Positions 38,702 to 47,843 of a stretch of DNA of 64,000 nucleotides are shown piece after piece; within the stretch, counting starts at the first letter, position 1, and every line of letters begins with the position of its first letter. The stretch covers positions 1 through 64,000 of the forward strand of contig NZ_JACSPT010000004.1 of NCBI RefSeq assembly GCF_014837015.1, read 5' to 3'. The DNA comes from Acinetobacter pecorum. Its GTDB lineage: Bacteria; Pseudomonadota; Gammaproteobacteria; Pseudomonadales; Moraxellaceae. The notes beneath the pieces are model-generated. The model was given only the letters and a program-made list of their open reading frames with translations. It did not search any database and was not told the DNA's origin. A program made the translations under genes and the position numbers.

Positions 38702-39298
38702 ATGTTAATTCGTAAGTTATTTAAGTTTGAGAATGCTCATATTGTGCGTAACTGCACGTCAGATCGCTGTAAGCGTTCGATCCATGGCCATAGCTATAAA
38801 GTCGAGTTATTGCTGAAAGCCTCAAAGCTGGATCATGGCCAGATGGTTTATGATTTTGGTCTGCTCAAAGGGGTGATTAAGGATTTCTTTGATTCATTTG
38901 ACCATGCAATCTGCTTCTGGAAAAAAGATGATCCTGAATATATTCAGGCTTGCAAGAATTTTAGTGCGCGTTGGGTTTCTTTGCCGGTTTCGCCGTCTGC
39001 AGAACAGTTTTCTCGCATTTTCTTCTTTCTGGCACAGCAGGTGCTGGCATCGACGGTGACGCAAAATGGCGAAGGTGATGTTGAAGTCTATTCTGTGATT
39101 GTGCATGAAACTGACACAGGCTATGCACAGAGTTTTCTAGAAGATATTCAAAATGAACAGATGGGTGTTTTGAGTCTTGACCAGATCGAGTTCTCGGAGC
39201 AGGTGCAGGCTGAATGGGCAGATCCGGACATGTTTGCCAAGCTGAAACAGGGTGTGCCATTTCATAACCCTGCAGTAGATTTACAGGTACAGATCTAG
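38702..39298 (+). CDS. 6-carboxytetrahydropterin synthase QueD-like protein
   Basis: A 198-residue protein of the 6-pyruvoyl-tetrahydropterin synthase fold. Zinc histidines are H13, H28 and H30 (FENAHIVRNCTSDRCKRSIH), and cysteines C18 and C23 lie where QueD's catalytic cysteine is expected, although the gap C-x4-HGH is one residue longer than usual. The family makes 6-carboxy-tetrahydropterin for queuosine. The protein is longer than QueD (about 120), so an altered role is possible. I start at ATG 38702; an upstream TTG is unlikely. Confidence 0.75.
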   Translation: MLIRKLFKFENAHIVRNCTSDRCKRSIHGHSYKVELLLKASKLDHGQMVYDFGLLKGVIKDFFDSFDHAICFWKKDDPEYIQACKNFSARWVSLPVSPSAEQFSRIFFFLAQQVLASTVTQNGEGDVEVYSVIVHETDTGYAQSFLEDIQNEQMGVLSLDQIEFSEQVQAEWADPDMFAKLKQGVPFHNPAVDLQVQI

Positions 39299-39344
39299 AG
39301 TCTGCATGACTTTAAATCGATTGACATAGATTTAGGATTGAAGA

Positions 39345-40058
39345 ATGTCTTTAAATGAACAGCAACTGGCCAAACTGAATAAAGTTCAGCTGGATGAAAG
39401 CTGGAAATACGGATTGAGTGATTTTTTACTCAGTCCGAAAATGGATGAATTAAAAGCATTTCTCCTTGAAGAAAAAAAAGCGGATAAAGTCATTTATCCA
39501 CCGAATCACCTGATTTTTAATGCTTTGAATACTACACCGCTAGATCGAGTCAAAGTCGTAATTATTGGTCAGGATCCCTATCATGGTCCGAATCAGGCAC
39601 ATGGCTTAAGCTTTTCTGTGCAAAAAGGGGTTGCATTGCCCCCATCTTTACGTAATATCTTTCACGAGTTGCACAGTGATTTAGGCATAAAGATTCCTAA
39701 GCATGGTGACTTGACGCACTGGGCGGAGCAGGGCGTACTTCTGCTGAATGCTGTACTGACAGTTGAAGCCGCTCAACCAACTTCACATCAGAAACGTGGC
39801 TGGGAAGATTTTACTGATCACGTCATTGATGTATTGAATGAACAGCGTGAACATATTGTATTTATTCTTTGGGGCGCATACGCACAGCGTAAAGGACAGC
39901 GCATTGACCAAAATAAACACCTGGTATTAAAAGCAGCGCATCCGTCGCCTTTGTCGGCTAACCGGGGTGGTTTTTTTGGTTGTAAAGTTTTTTCGAAAAC
40001 AAATAATTATCTCAAACAACATGGCATTGAGCCTATAGATTGGCAGCTGGACGCATGA
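39345..40058 (+). CDS. ung: Uracil-DNA glycosylase
   Basis: A 237-residue family 1 UDG. GQDPYHG at residues 75-81 contains catalytic D77; [20 protein letters not shown] and [20 protein letters not shown] carry the uracil pocket and the catalytic histidine. Length is typical. It removes uracil from DNA before base excision repair. Its TGA overlaps the next gene's ATG. Confidence 0.96.
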   Translation: MSLNEQQLAKLNKVQLDESWKYGLSDFLLSPKMDELKAFLLEEKKADKVIYPPNHLIFNALNTTPLDRVKVVIIGQDPYHGPNQAHGLSFSVQKGVALPPSLRNIFHELHSDLGIKIPKHGDLTHWAEQGVLLLNAVLTVEAAQPTSHQKRGWEDFTDHVIDVLNEQREHIVFILWGAYAQRKGQRIDQNKHLVLKAAHPSPLSANRGGFFGCKVFSKTNNYLKQHGIEPIDWQLDA

Positions 40059-41176
40059 CATATTCTCCTGTAACTAAACCTTACCATCCGGATCTGATTG
40101 TTGAAGAAGCGAACAATGGCTGGCGTATCGTTCGCTTGAATCGACCAAAATCTTTGCACGCGCTGGATGAATCGATTGCTTCCGCACTTCTGGAAGTATT
40201 TCAGGATTTTCATAATGATGACAGCGTCAAAGCCATCTGGCTGGACTCAACCACACCGAAAGCTTTCTGCGCAGGTGGGGATGTACGTAAGCTGCGTCAA
40301 CTGGTCATTAATGATGAAGTGGCGGCTGCCAATAAGTTCTTTGAGCAGGAATACGCGCTCGATCTGTTATTGCATAATTATGCCAAACCCGTTTTAGTCT
40401 GGGGCGAGGGTTATGTGATGGGTGGTGGCTTGGGCCTGTTTATGGCTGCGCCTTTCCGTTTGGTGACGCCGTATTCACGTTTGGCGATGCCTGAAATTAA
40501 TATCGGTTTATATCCAGATGTAGGTGCAACCCGTTTCTTGGCGGATCGTGGTGCACTAGGTCTATTCACAGGCTTGACCGGTTCTATTATGACTGCTGCC
40601 GGCGCTTACGGGATTGGCTGGGCCACCCATATTTGTGATGCACAGCGTGATTCAGTTTTGCATAAAGTCGTTAATATCGATTGGGGTCATTATCCTGCAG
40701 GTGACTTTCGTGCCATTGATGACACCCTGAACAGTATGCACCGTCCGGTAGGTCCAGGACCGCTGCAAAACTCCCTGGATGTCATTCATAGTGTTTGTCG
40801 TGGCATCAACTTTGAGCATGATTATGAGTCAATTATTGGCCTCAGTGACGCACGCAGTGACTGGTTACGTCAGGCCAGTGAAAACCTTAAAAAAGGTTCA
40901 CCCACCACTGCAGCCTTGACCTGGCTATTATGGCAATGGGGTAAGCAGGTACATTCCTGGAAGGAAGTTTTTGAATTGGAAGTTCAGATATCAGACTGGA
41001 AAATTCGTCATCATGATTTTGTTGAGGGTGTACGAGCACGTCTGGTCGATAAAGATCTTTCTCCTGAATGGAAAAAGGGTACAGATATGAGCTTGAAAGG
41101 AATCTTATCTCAAAATCCTCCAGTTACGACTATTGAAAGCTGGAATGACATGCTCAAGCAGTATGGTGTGATTTAA
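40055..41176 (+). CDS. Enoyl-CoA hydratase/isomerase family, 3-hydroxyisobutyryl-CoA hydrolase-like
   Basis: A 373-residue crotonase-fold protein with the oxyanion-hole stretches [14 protein letters not shown] and [20 protein letters not shown], then [19 protein letters not shown], which fit the HIBYL-CoA hydrolase branch in length and in the C-terminal region ([10 protein letters not shown]). That enzyme acts in valine degradation. The specific substrate is not certain. ATG 40055 overlaps the ung stop (ATGA); the frame is open five codons earlier. Confidence 0.83.
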   Translation: MTYSPVTKPYHPDLIVEEANNGWRIVRLNRPKSLHALDESIASALLEVFQDFHNDDSVKAIWLDSTTPKAFCAGGDVRKLRQLVINDEVAAANKFFEQEYALDLLLHNYAKPVLVWGEGYVMGGGLGLFMAAPFRLVTPYSRLAMPEINIGLYPDVGATRFLADRGALGLFTGLTGSIMTAAGAYGIGWATHICDAQRDSVLHKVVNIDWGHYPAGDFRAIDDTLNSMHRPVGPGPLQNSLDVIHSVCRGINFEHDYESIIGLSDARSDWLRQASENLKKGSPTTAALTWLLWQWGKQVHSWKEVFELEVQISDWKIRHHDFVEGVRARLVDKDLSPEWKKGTDMSLKGILSQNPPVTTIESWNDMLKQYGVI

Positions 41177-41182
41177 GTCTCA

Positions 41183-41698
41183 ATGTCCGAAACACAATTT
41201 ACAGATGAATACTGGATGCAGCATGCTTACGAGCAGGCTGCACTTGCTGCTGCACAGGGTGAAATTCCCGTGGGTGCGATTATTGTCAGCCAGAATCAGA
41301 TCATTGGCCAAGGGTTTAATGCGCCGATCACATTAAATGATCCGACTGCACATGCAGAAATTGTTGCACTGCGGGATGCTTGTCAAAACATTCAAAATTA
41401 TCGGTTACCTGAAGATGCGGTACTGTATGTAACCCTCGAGCCATGCACCATGTGTGTCGGCGCACTGGTTCATTCACGGGTTTCACGGGTAGTATTTGGG
41501 GCATTTGAATCGAAAGCAGGCTCACTGGTGAGCGCACGCCAACTGTTTGAAACTGGCTATTATAATCATGTGTTTCCTTTCAAGGCGGGTTGTATGCAGC
41601 AGCAATGCTCGGAACAGTTAAGTGTATTTTTTAAAGTGCGTCGTGAACAGAAACGGCAACTCAAGTTACAAGAAAAGTCATTAAATACGCAGAAATAA
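41183..41698 (+). CDS. tadA: tRNA-specific adenosine deaminase TadA
   Basis: A 171-residue deaminase. The zinc and catalytic residues are H57-A58-E59 in TAHAEIVAL and the cysteines C88 and C91 in EPCTMCVGAL; GEIPVGAIIV precedes them. TadA makes inosine at A34 of tRNA-Arg(ACG) and is essential in most bacteria. It begins 6 bases after the hydratase stop and is followed by a hairpin. Confidence 0.95.
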   Translation: MSETQFTDEYWMQHAYEQAALAAAQGEIPVGAIIVSQNQIIGQGFNAPITLNDPTAHAEIVALRDACQNIQNYRLPEDAVLYVTLEPCTMCVGALVHSRVSRVVFGAFESKAGSLVSARQLFETGYYNHVFPFKAGCMQQQCSEQLSVFFKVRREQKRQLKLQEKSLNTQK

Positions 41699-41722
41699 TT
41701 CTAGCTTATCCGCTAGAATTTG
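41697..41722 (+). terminator. Hairpin at the end of tadA, possible weak terminator
   Basis: AATTCTAGC at 41697-41705 pairs with GCTAGAATT at 41712-41720 across a 6-base loop. There is only a short T-rich tail, so termination would be partial. Confidence 0.4.
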
Positions 41723-41758
41723 CTCACTTTCAAATATCTGTAATTTTCAGGAATAATA

Positions 41759-42190
41759 ATGAACAGTATTCAAGTAAAAAAAGAATTTCCGGCAGCAATT
41801 GATGATGTCTTTAATTTGATGTCCAAGCATGCCACCTATAATGTGGCTTTTGCACCGATGCAGGTTGAGCGAATCAAGGATTCTGCAGATGTTGAATATC
41901 CAGATGGGCTGGGTTCAGTGCGTGCAATGGGGGTGGGGCCTGTAAAGCCGCTGAAAGAACAAATTACCCTGTTCGAGCCGAATAGCCGCATCGAATACCA
42001 GATTATTAAAAATCCGTTAATCAAGCATCATTTGGGTATTATTGAATTTGAAGCGCTGGCTGATGATAAAACACTAGTGACTTATACGATTGAATTGCAG
42101 GCACGAGCACCTTTTGTGAGTAAATTAATCCTTGCACAGTTACGGGCAGCGATTAAACTAGGCCTGACAAAACTCGCAAAATCTGTTTAA
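41759..42190 (+). CDS. SRPBCC family protein (polyketide cyclase/START-like)
   Basis: A 143-residue protein with the helix-grip layout: an N-terminal strand [20 protein letters not shown], a middle strand region [20 protein letters not shown], and a C-terminal helix [17 protein letters not shown]. Family members bind hydrophobic ligands; nothing points to a particular one. It is followed 17 bases later by cmk. Confidence 0.75.
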   Translation: MNSIQVKKEFPAAIDDVFNLMSKHATYNVAFAPMQVERIKDSADVEYPDGLGSVRAMGVGPVKPLKEQITLFEPNSRIEYQIIKNPLIKHHLGIIEFEALADDKTLVTYTIELQARAPFVSKLILAQLRAAIKLGLTKLAKSV

Positions 42191-42207
42191 ACAACAACGG
42201 GAAAGCA

Positions 42208-42891
42208 ATGACAGTTCAAATTATTACCATTGATGGTCCAAGTGGGTCGGGCAAAGGTACGTTGGCAGCGAAACTGGCTGCGCATTATCAGTTTCATTTA
42301 TTAGACTCTGGTGCTTTATACCGTCTTTTGGGTTTGTCATTGCATCATCATGATTTGCTGGACTCATTGGATACCAAATTGCCAGAATGCGTACAAATCG
42401 CAACAAATCTGGATATCCAGTTTGTGAATACAGACACCGGGGTGCAGGTGTGGCTGGATGGCGAAGATGTGTCCCAAACCATTCGTACTGAGCGGGTGGG
42501 GGAATTTGCTTCAAAAGTCGCAGCAATTCCTGAGCTTAGAACCGCCATGGTTTCACGTCAACATGCTTTTGCACAGGCGCCGGGCTTGGTGGCGGACGGG
42601 CGTGATATGGCAACCAGCATCTTTCCTAACGCCCAAGCCAAGATATATTTGACGGCCTCGGCTGAATCGCGCGCGCAAAGACGTGTAAAGCAGTTGCAGG
42701 GTATGGGGCTGGATGTTAAAATAAACGACATTTTAGCTAATATCATTGCACGCGATAAACGAGATATGGAACGCACTGTCGCTCCGCTCAAGCCTGCCGA
42801 TGATGCTTACATTATCGACAGTTCAGATTTGAACATCGATGAAGTATTCCAGCTGATGACTACTTATGTAGATCAGCAGTTAGCAAATTAA
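42208..42891 (+). CDS. cmk: Cytidylate kinase
   Basis: A 227-residue CMP kinase. The P-loop GPSGSGKGT is at residues 10-18, [11 protein letters not shown] and [20 protein letters not shown] are nucleotide and substrate motifs, and [19 protein letters not shown] is the C-terminal signature. It phosphorylates CMP and dCMP. cmk upstream of rpsA is a classic gammaproteobacterial arrangement. Confidence 0.96.
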   Translation: MTVQIITIDGPSGSGKGTLAAKLAAHYQFHLLDSGALYRLLGLSLHHHDLLDSLDTKLPECVQIATNLDIQFVNTDTGVQVWLDGEDVSQTIRTERVGEFASKVAAIPELRTAMVSRQHAFAQAPGLVADGRDMATSIFPNAQAKIYLTASAESRAQRRVKQLQGMGLDVKINDILANIIARDKRDMERTVAPLKPADDAYIIDSSDLNIDEVFQLMTTYVDQQLAN

Positions 42892-43001
42892 CCCAATTTT
42901 ATCAGCAAACGCATAGCTTGATCAGTTTTATATGGACTATGTAGATGCTTAATTAAACCGGCCTTGTCTGATCCAAGACCGCTGACTTTATCGGAAATAT
43001 C

Positions 43002-44678
43002 ATGACCGAATCTTTTGCAGCCCTCTTTGAAGCAAGCGAATTAAACCTCAACGTTGAAAAGGGTGCAGTAATCCAGGGCGTTGTAGTAAGCATTGACTCT
43101 GATTGGGTAACTGTTGACACTGGCCTTAAATCTGAAGGCGTTGTTGACCGTGCTGAGTTCTTAAATGAACAACGTGAACTTGAAGTTCAAGTTGGCGACA
43201 CTGTAGACGTAGTTGTTGAAGCACTTGACAACGGTATGGGTCAAACAGTTCTTTCTCGCGAAAAAGCTAAACGCGCAGAAACTTGGACTAAACTTGAAAA
43301 AATCTTTGAAGACGGCGAAATCGTTACTGGTGTTATCTCTGGTAAAGTTAAAGGTGGTTTCACTGTTGACATCGGTCCAGTACGTGCGTTCCTTCCAGGT
43401 TCTTTAGTTGATACTCGTCCTATTCGTGATACTACTCACCTAGAAGGCAAAGAGTTAGAATTTAAAGTAATCAAACTTGACGCTAAACGTAACAACGTTG
43501 TTGTTTCACGTCGTGCTGTTATGGAGGCTGAATCTTCAGCTGACCGTGAAGCTCTTCTTGCTCAGCTTGAAGAAGGTCAAACAGTTACTGGTACTATTAA
43601 AAATCTTACTGACTACGGTGCATTCGTTGACCTTGGCGGTATTGATGGTCTTCTTCATATCACTGACATGGCTTGGAAACGTATCAAGCATCCTTCAGAA
43701 GTGGTTGAAGTGGGTCAAGAAGTTACTGTTAAAGTACTTAAATTCGACCGCGAACGTAACCGTGTTTCTCTAGGTCTTAAACAACTTGGCGAAGATCCAT
43801 GGTTAGCGATCATGAACCGTTACCCTAAAGGTTCAATCGTTAAAGCGCGCGTAACTAACCTGACTGATTACGGTTGTTTCGCTGAAATCGCTGAAGGCGT
43901 TGAAGGTTTAGTACACGTTTCAGAAATGGACCACACAAACAAAAACATCCACCCATCTAAAGTTGTTCAGATTGGTGACGAAGTTGATGTTATGGTTCTT
44001 GAGGTTGATGAAGAGCGTCGTCGTATTTCTCTTGGTATCAAACAAACTCGTGCTAACCCATGGGAAGAGTTTGCTAAAGAGCACGACAAAGGCGAAAAAG
44101 TTTCTGGTACGATCAAATCTATCACTGACTTCGGTATCTTCATCGGTTTACCAGGCGGTATCGACGGTCTAGTTCATCTGTCTGATATTTCTTGGAACGA
44201 ACAAGGCGAAGAAGCAATTCGTCGTTACAAGAAAGGCGACACTGTTGAAGCGGTTATCCTTTCTGTAGACGCTGAAGGCAACCGTATCAGCCTTGGCATC
44301 AAACAAATGAACAACGATCCGTTCAATGATTTCCTTGCTGCTAACGAACGCGGTGCTTTGGTTAAAGGTACTGTAACTGCAGTTGATGCTAAAGGCGCAA
44401 CTGTTAAGTTGGCTGACGAAGTTGAAGCGACTCTGAAAGCATCTGAAATCAATCGCGATCGCGTTGAAGATGCAACTAAGTTCCTTGAAGTTGGTCAAGA
44501 AGTTGAAGCGAAGATCATCAACGTTGATCGTAAATCTCGCGCAATCAACTTGTCTATCAAAGCGAAAGACGAAGCTGAAGAGAAAGAAGCAGTTGCTAAC
44601 TTGAAAACAGCACCAGCTGGTCAAGACAATGGTCCTAAAACTATTGGTGACCTGATCAAGGCGCAAATGAGCAACTAA
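43002..44678 (+). CDS. rpsA: 30S ribosomal protein S1
   Basis: A 558-residue S1 with six S1/OB domains; repeats are recognised by phrases such as [15 protein letters not shown] and [16 protein letters not shown], and [15 protein letters not shown] in the next domain (written there as IKSITDFG). It binds mRNA and helps the ribosome unfold it. Codon use is strongly biased to optimal codons throughout, unlike neighbouring genes, as expected for a very abundant protein. The 110-base gap after cmk probably holds its own promoter. Confidence 0.97.
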   Translation: MTESFAALFEASELNLNVEKGAVIQGVVVSIDSDWVTVDTGLKSEGVVDRAEFLNEQRELEVQVGDTVDVVVEALDNGMGQTVLSREKAKRAETWTKLEKIFEDGEIVTGVISGKVKGGFTVDIGPVRAFLPGSLVDTRPIRDTTHLEGKELEFKVIKLDAKRNNVVVSRRAVMEAESSADREALLAQLEEGQTVTGTIKNLTDYGAFVDLGGIDGLLHITDMAWKRIKHPSEVVEVGQEVTVKVLKFDRERNRVSLGLKQLGEDPWLAIMNRYPKGSIVKARVTNLTDYGCFAEIAEGVEGLVHVSEMDHTNKNIHPSKVVQIGDEVDVMVLEVDEERRRISLGIKQTRANPWEEFAKEHDKGEKVSGTIKSITDFGIFIGLPGGIDGLVHLSDISWNEQGEEAIRRYKKGDTVEAVILSVDAEGNRISLGIKQMNNDPFNDFLAANERGALVKGTVTAVDAKGATVKLADEVEATLKASEINRDRVEDATKFLEVGQEVEAKIINVDRKSRAINLSIKAKDEAEEKEAVANLKTAPAGQDNGPKTIGDLIKAQMSN

Positions 44679-44738
44679 GTAAGCGTCTGAATTGTATTGT
44701 TAATGTAAATTAACTAATACTTTTTATACAAATACTGT

Positions 44739-44781
44739 AAACGGTAGCGTAGTATTTAATTATTGCGCTACCGTTTTGTAT
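44739..44781 (+). terminator. Terminator between rpsA and ihfB
   Basis: AAACGGTAGCG at 44739-44749 pairs with CGCTACCGTTT at 44766-44776, an 11-base stem with a 16-base A/T-rich loop and a short T-rich tail. Attenuation rather than full stop is likely, as ihfB is normally co-transcribed with rpsA in part. Confidence 0.6.
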
Positions 44782-44841
44782 TTAAACAGGTTATTATCTG
44801 GAAATAGATCCCAAGTAGCTTGATAATTAAAGAGGTCGCAG

Positions 44842-45147
44842 ATGACTACTGAAGCACTTAATAAGTCTGACTTAATAGAGCGTATTGCGTTAAAAAATCC
44901 GCATTTGGCTGAACCCTTAGTGGAAGAAGCAGTTAAAATCATGATCGATCAAATGATAGAGGCTTTATCATCTGATAATCGTATCGAGATTCGTGGATTT
45001 GGTAGTTTTGCATTGCATCACCGTGAACCGCGCGTAGGGCGTAACCCTAAAACTGGTAAATCAGTAGAAGTGGCTGCAAAAGCAGTTCCGCACTTCAAAC
45101 CAGGTAAGGCACTTCGTGATGCGGTAAACGAGTCTGCACAAAAATAA
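44842..45147 (+). CDS. ihfB: Integration host factor subunit beta
   Basis: A 101-residue HU/IHF-family protein. The DNA-binding arm region [20 protein letters not shown], followed by [10 protein letters not shown], includes the conserved proline loop, and the IHF-beta N-terminus ([20 protein letters not shown]) distinguishes it from HU. IHF bends DNA in replication, recombination and sigma-54 promoters. AGAGGTCGC precedes the ATG. Confidence 0.93.
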   Translation: MTTEALNKSDLIERIALKNPHLAEPLVEEAVKIMIDQMIEALSSDNRIEIRGFGSFALHHREPRVGRNPKTGKSVEVAAKAVPHFKPGKALRDAVNESAQK

Positions 45148-45168
45148 TTGTAAATATACGGGGTGCTC

Positions 45169-45534
45169 ATGCGTTACGTTCTGGTCATTCTATTATTAGT
45201 ACTGTTTGGTTATTCATTAGCTTTAGTTCTGCAAAATGGTACTGAATTGTCAGTGGACTTGTTATTTACTCAAGTTCCAGCAATGCGCCTGGGATTATTA
45301 CTTCTCCTCACTTTATCTTTGGGTGTAGTTTTGGGCCTGTTATTAGGTGTTCAGATCTTCAGGGTTTTTCAGGCGAATTGGGAAATTAAAAGGCTTCGTA
45401 AAGACATTGAACACCTACGTAAAGAACAATTGAATTCAGCCAAGTTAATGGCTGCTGAAGCAGCCGTCCATACCCGGCATGAAAAAACTGTGTTAGATAT
45501 TAATTCTAATGACCGACCATCGACACCACTTTAG
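45169..45534 (+). CDS. lapA: LapA domain membrane protein
   Basis: A 121-residue protein with two membrane segments (ILLLVLFGYSLALVLQNG and LGLLLLLTLSLGVVLGLLLG) and a C-terminal coiled coil (KRLRKDIEHLRKEQ). It matches LapA/DUF1049, which with LapB controls LPS levels in E. coli; its place right after ihfB fits. No lapB is seen next to it here. ATG 45169 has a GGGGTG site; the frame is open from GTG 45163. Confidence 0.82.
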   Translation: MRYVLVILLLVLFGYSLALVLQNGTELSVDLLFTQVPAMRLGLLLLLTLSLGVVLGLLLGVQIFRVFQANWEIKRLRKDIEHLRKEQLNSAKLMAAEAAVHTRHEKTVLDINSNDRPSTPL

Positions 45535-45590
45535 GTGAAAGTGCCAGGCAAAAGTTGTTTTTAAACATTTTATATTGCCAATTTTAATTA

Positions 45591-45626
45591 AACGCCTTTT
45601 AACTTAGCTTTAAAGGCGTTTTTTAT
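45591..45626 (+). terminator. Rho-independent terminator after lapA
   Basis: AACGCCTTT at 45591-45599 pairs with AAAGGCGTT at 45612-45620, followed by TTTTATTATT. It closes the cmk-rpsA-ihfB-lapA run. Confidence 0.85.
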
Positions 45627-45696
45627 TATTTATCTATATATAATTATAGCTAAAATAATATTTAAAATTATATAAATAAATAACTTAGTTTGAATT

Positions 45697-45727
45697 ACCA
45701 AGTATATTTTGTGAAAATATTCTTGGT
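45697..45727. promoter_or_regulatory. Near-perfect palindrome overlapping the pyrF promoter, candidate operator
   Basis: ACCAAGTATATTTT at 45697-45710 and AAAATATTCTTGGT at 45714-45727 form 14-base arms with one mismatch and a 3-base centre. The right arm covers the -35 element at 45723, so a bound dimer would block RNA polymerase. There is no T-run, so it is not an ordinary terminator. Confidence 0.55.
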
Positions 45728-45751
45728 CGGCATGAGCTTAGTCCGTATAAT
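45723..45751 (+). promoter_or_regulatory. Sigma-70 promoter of pyrF
   Basis: TTGGTC at 45723-45728 and a perfect TATAAT at 45746-45751 are separated by 17 bases, the optimal spacing. They lie 32 bases before the pyrF ATG. This is the strongest promoter I can read in the window. Confidence 0.75.
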
Positions 45752-45783
45752 ATCTTAATTTTGTCAATTTGAAGGGTCTACTC

Positions 45784-46464
45784 ATGAGTATCATCGTTGC
45801 ACTGGATGCTAAAAGCCAATTTGATGCCTTAACGATTGCGGAACAGCTAGATCCTGCTTTATGTCGAGTAAAGGTTGGCAAAGAGTTATTTACCCATGAG
45901 GGGCCAATCATTGTCAAAGCACTTCAAGATAAAGGTTTTGATGTATTTCTGGATCTGAAATTTCATGACATTCCAAATACAACAGCACAGGCAGTATGCG
46001 CGGCAGCAGATCTGGGAGTGTGGATGGTCAATGTACATGCTTCAGGTGGCCGTAAAATGATGGAAACCTGTGTAGAGCGGTTAAAAGCAGGTAATTATAA
46101 GACTCAGTTGATTGCCGTCACAGTTCTTACCTCGATGGGCCGTGAAGACTTAAAGGATATTGGTCTGGATATTGAACCCAATGAGCATGTAAAACGTCTG
46201 GCTCAGCTGACCAAAGACAGTGGTCTAGATGGTGTGGTCTGCTCAGCTCAAGAAGCAAAAATGTTGCGTGAAACGATTGGAAAAGACTTTGCATTAGTGA
46301 CACCCGGCATTCGTCCAGAAGGGTCAAATGCAGATGACCAGAAACGTATTGTAACACCAAAACAGGCGATGCTAGATGGTTCAACGCATCTGGTGATTGG
46401 TCGTCCGATTACCCAGTCTAAAAATATGCGCCAAACCTTAAAAGATATTCTAGATACCTTGTAA
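45784..46464 (+). CDS. pyrF: Orotidine 5'-phosphate decarboxylase PyrF
   Basis: A 226-residue OMP decarboxylase. The catalytic array is in [10 protein letters not shown] at residues 57-66 (D57, K59, D62); [20 protein letters not shown] and [12 protein letters not shown] give the phosphate and loop motifs. It makes UMP in pyrimidine synthesis. I start at ATG 45784 ([10 protein letters not shown]), with GAAGGG upstream; a TTG at 45769 is in frame but less likely. It has its own promoter and terminator, so it is a single-gene unit. Confidence 0.96.
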   Translation: MSIIVALDAKSQFDALTIAEQLDPALCRVKVGKELFTHEGPIIVKALQDKGFDVFLDLKFHDIPNTTAQAVCAAADLGVWMVNVHASGGRKMMETCVERLKAGNYKTQLIAVTVLTSMGREDLKDIGLDIEPNEHVKRLAQLTKDSGLDGVVCSAQEAKMLRETIGKDFALVTPGIRPEGSNADDQKRIVTPKQAMLDGSTHLVIGRPITQSKNMRQTLKDILDTL

Positions 46465-46481
46465 TATGATTTGACCAACAA

Positions 46482-46510
46482 AAAGCCTTTCCAATGAAAG
46501 GCTTTTTTTA
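46482..46510 (+). terminator. Rho-independent terminator of pyrF
   Basis: AAAGCCTTTC at 46482-46491 pairs with GAAAGGCTTT at 46496-46505 with a 4-base loop and a run of T. It begins 17 bases past the pyrF stop. Confidence 0.9.
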
Positions 46511-46549
46511 TATATTCAGAAAATATCAATAATAATTAAAGGAAAACCT

Positions 46550-46777
46550 ATGAATGCATCTGAATTACCTTCAGAAAAGGAACAGAATGATCTAATTCAA
46601 AGTGTTCAACAGGCGGAACAGCTTCAGCAACAAGAACAGCAGCAATAACAGGCAAGCTCAACAGATTGGACAGCGGGAATTGATGTGGTCAGTTTGGCAT
46701 CTGATGCTATCAGTCTGGTTTCGGATGTTGTTGAAACAGTAGGCGATGCCTTAAGTGATATTGATTTAAGTTTTTAG
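46550..46777 (+). pseudogene. Small Gln-rich gene interrupted by one in-frame TAA
   Basis: ATG at 46550 after AAAGGAAAA starts MNASELPSEKEQNDLIQS, runs into a Gln-rich stretch (QLQQQEQQQ) and stops at TAA 46646-46648. The same frame continues without another stop to TAG 46775-46777, reading QASSTDWTAGIDVVSLASDA and ending VGDALSDIDLSF, a soluble amphipathic segment. Undoing the TAA (for example to CAA) gives one 75-residue protein. The interruption may be a point mutation, a sequencing error, or a true short product. No function is recognised. It follows the pyrF terminator and precedes a convergent exporter. Confidence 0.6.
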
Positions 46778-46867
46778 TCAGCCCTCTCAGCCTCCTTGTT
46801 TGTGTTTCGTTTTAAAACCCTGCTTTAAAACTGACTCAGGGAAGAGAGTGAGAAAGCGATAAAGTAA

Positions 46868-47776
46868 TTAAATCACTGCCAGTACACTTACCATGACTGG
46901 TGCTAACAGTGACAAAATGAAACCGCTGACCATAGCATGCGGAATAAAATCATGCCCGCACGCCTGTTTAACCATCGGTAAAGTCACATCCATTGCAGTT
47001 GCACCCGCTGCTGAAATCGCAGATCTTGGATATCTCCAGCCCATACAATACATCAGTAAAATGGCAAAAATTTCTCTAAACAGGTCATTCATCAGGGCGA
47101 TACTGCCGAGTTCAGCGTTACGAAGTTCCGTGACAACGACGCCTGACATCGAATAAAAGCCATAGCCTTGTGACAGCATGATCAAATCTTTCAGATCCAT
47201 CTGGGTATTCCAGAATGAATATGCGATGACTGCAAATAATGAACCAAAAATACAACCGATCGGGACCAGTAGAATTTTAAAATTTAACCAGGATCGATCT
47301 AAGGGTGAGTTGGCCAGATCTAGGCCAATCATGAACATAAATACCAGTAATAAATGCCAGGTGCTGATTTGCAGGGACAGATCAAATAGACTCAAGCCTG
47401 CATGTAAAAAGTATCCGCCGGCGAGAGCCAAAAAGGCATAGCTCATGTTCAGTAGGGATTTAAGCACCAGGTCGACGGATACCCGACCGGAACTAGGAAG
47501 ATAACCTGCCCATTTAAATAGAAGATAACAAAATGCAAAAGCACCGAGTGAAGTCAGAAAGGCAATACTGATCGAGGTGCTCAGAATCTGGAGAGGATGC
47601 TGTAATTCATCGACAAGCTGTGAAAATTCAAAGGCAATTGCAATCAATAATACATAGCTAAAATAGGGCAATAGCTTGAAACAGATTTTAATAATAGGTT
47701 GCGGAATTCGTTTTGCCATAGCAAAACCGAGTGCTAGACAGAATAGAAGCTGAAAGATGAGCCAGAGCGATTGCAT
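46868..47776 (-). CDS. Lysine exporter LysO family protein
   Basis: A 302-residue membrane protein with about eight hydrophobic segments. It matches the LysO/YbjE (DUF340) layout: LLPYFSYVLLIAIAFEFSQL early, FMFMIGLDLANSP, and the conserved GYGFYSMSGVVVTELRNAEL and GATAMDVTLPMV blocks. LysO exports L-lysine and toxic thialysine in E. coli; the substrate here is assumed from the family. It lies alone, convergent with the broken small gene. Confidence 0.83.
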   Translation of the reverse strand: MQSLWLIFQLLFCLALGFAMAKRIPQPIIKICFKLLPYFSYVLLIAIAFEFSQLVDELQHPLQILSTSISIAFLTSLGAFAFCYLLFKWAGYLPSSGRVSVDLVLKSLLNMSYAFLALAGGYFLHAGLSLFDLSLQISTWHLLLVFMFMIGLDLANSPLDRSWLNFKILLVPIGCIFGSLFAVIAYSFWNTQMDLKDLIMLSQGYGFYSMSGVVVTELRNAELGSIALMNDLFREIFAILLMYCMGWRYPRSAISAAGATAMDVTLPMVKQACGHDFIPHAMVSGFILSLLAPVMVSVLAVI

Positions 47777-47843
47777 AAGTTTAATGGATTGAAAAATTTA
47801 CCTTTAAATTATGCCATCGCTTGATATCGGATGCTAAAGTCTT

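Noticed and set aside
44169..44666. 165-residue minus-strand frame opposite rpsA
   Set aside because: Shadow of a gene with extreme codon bias; such genes commonly leave the opposite strand open.
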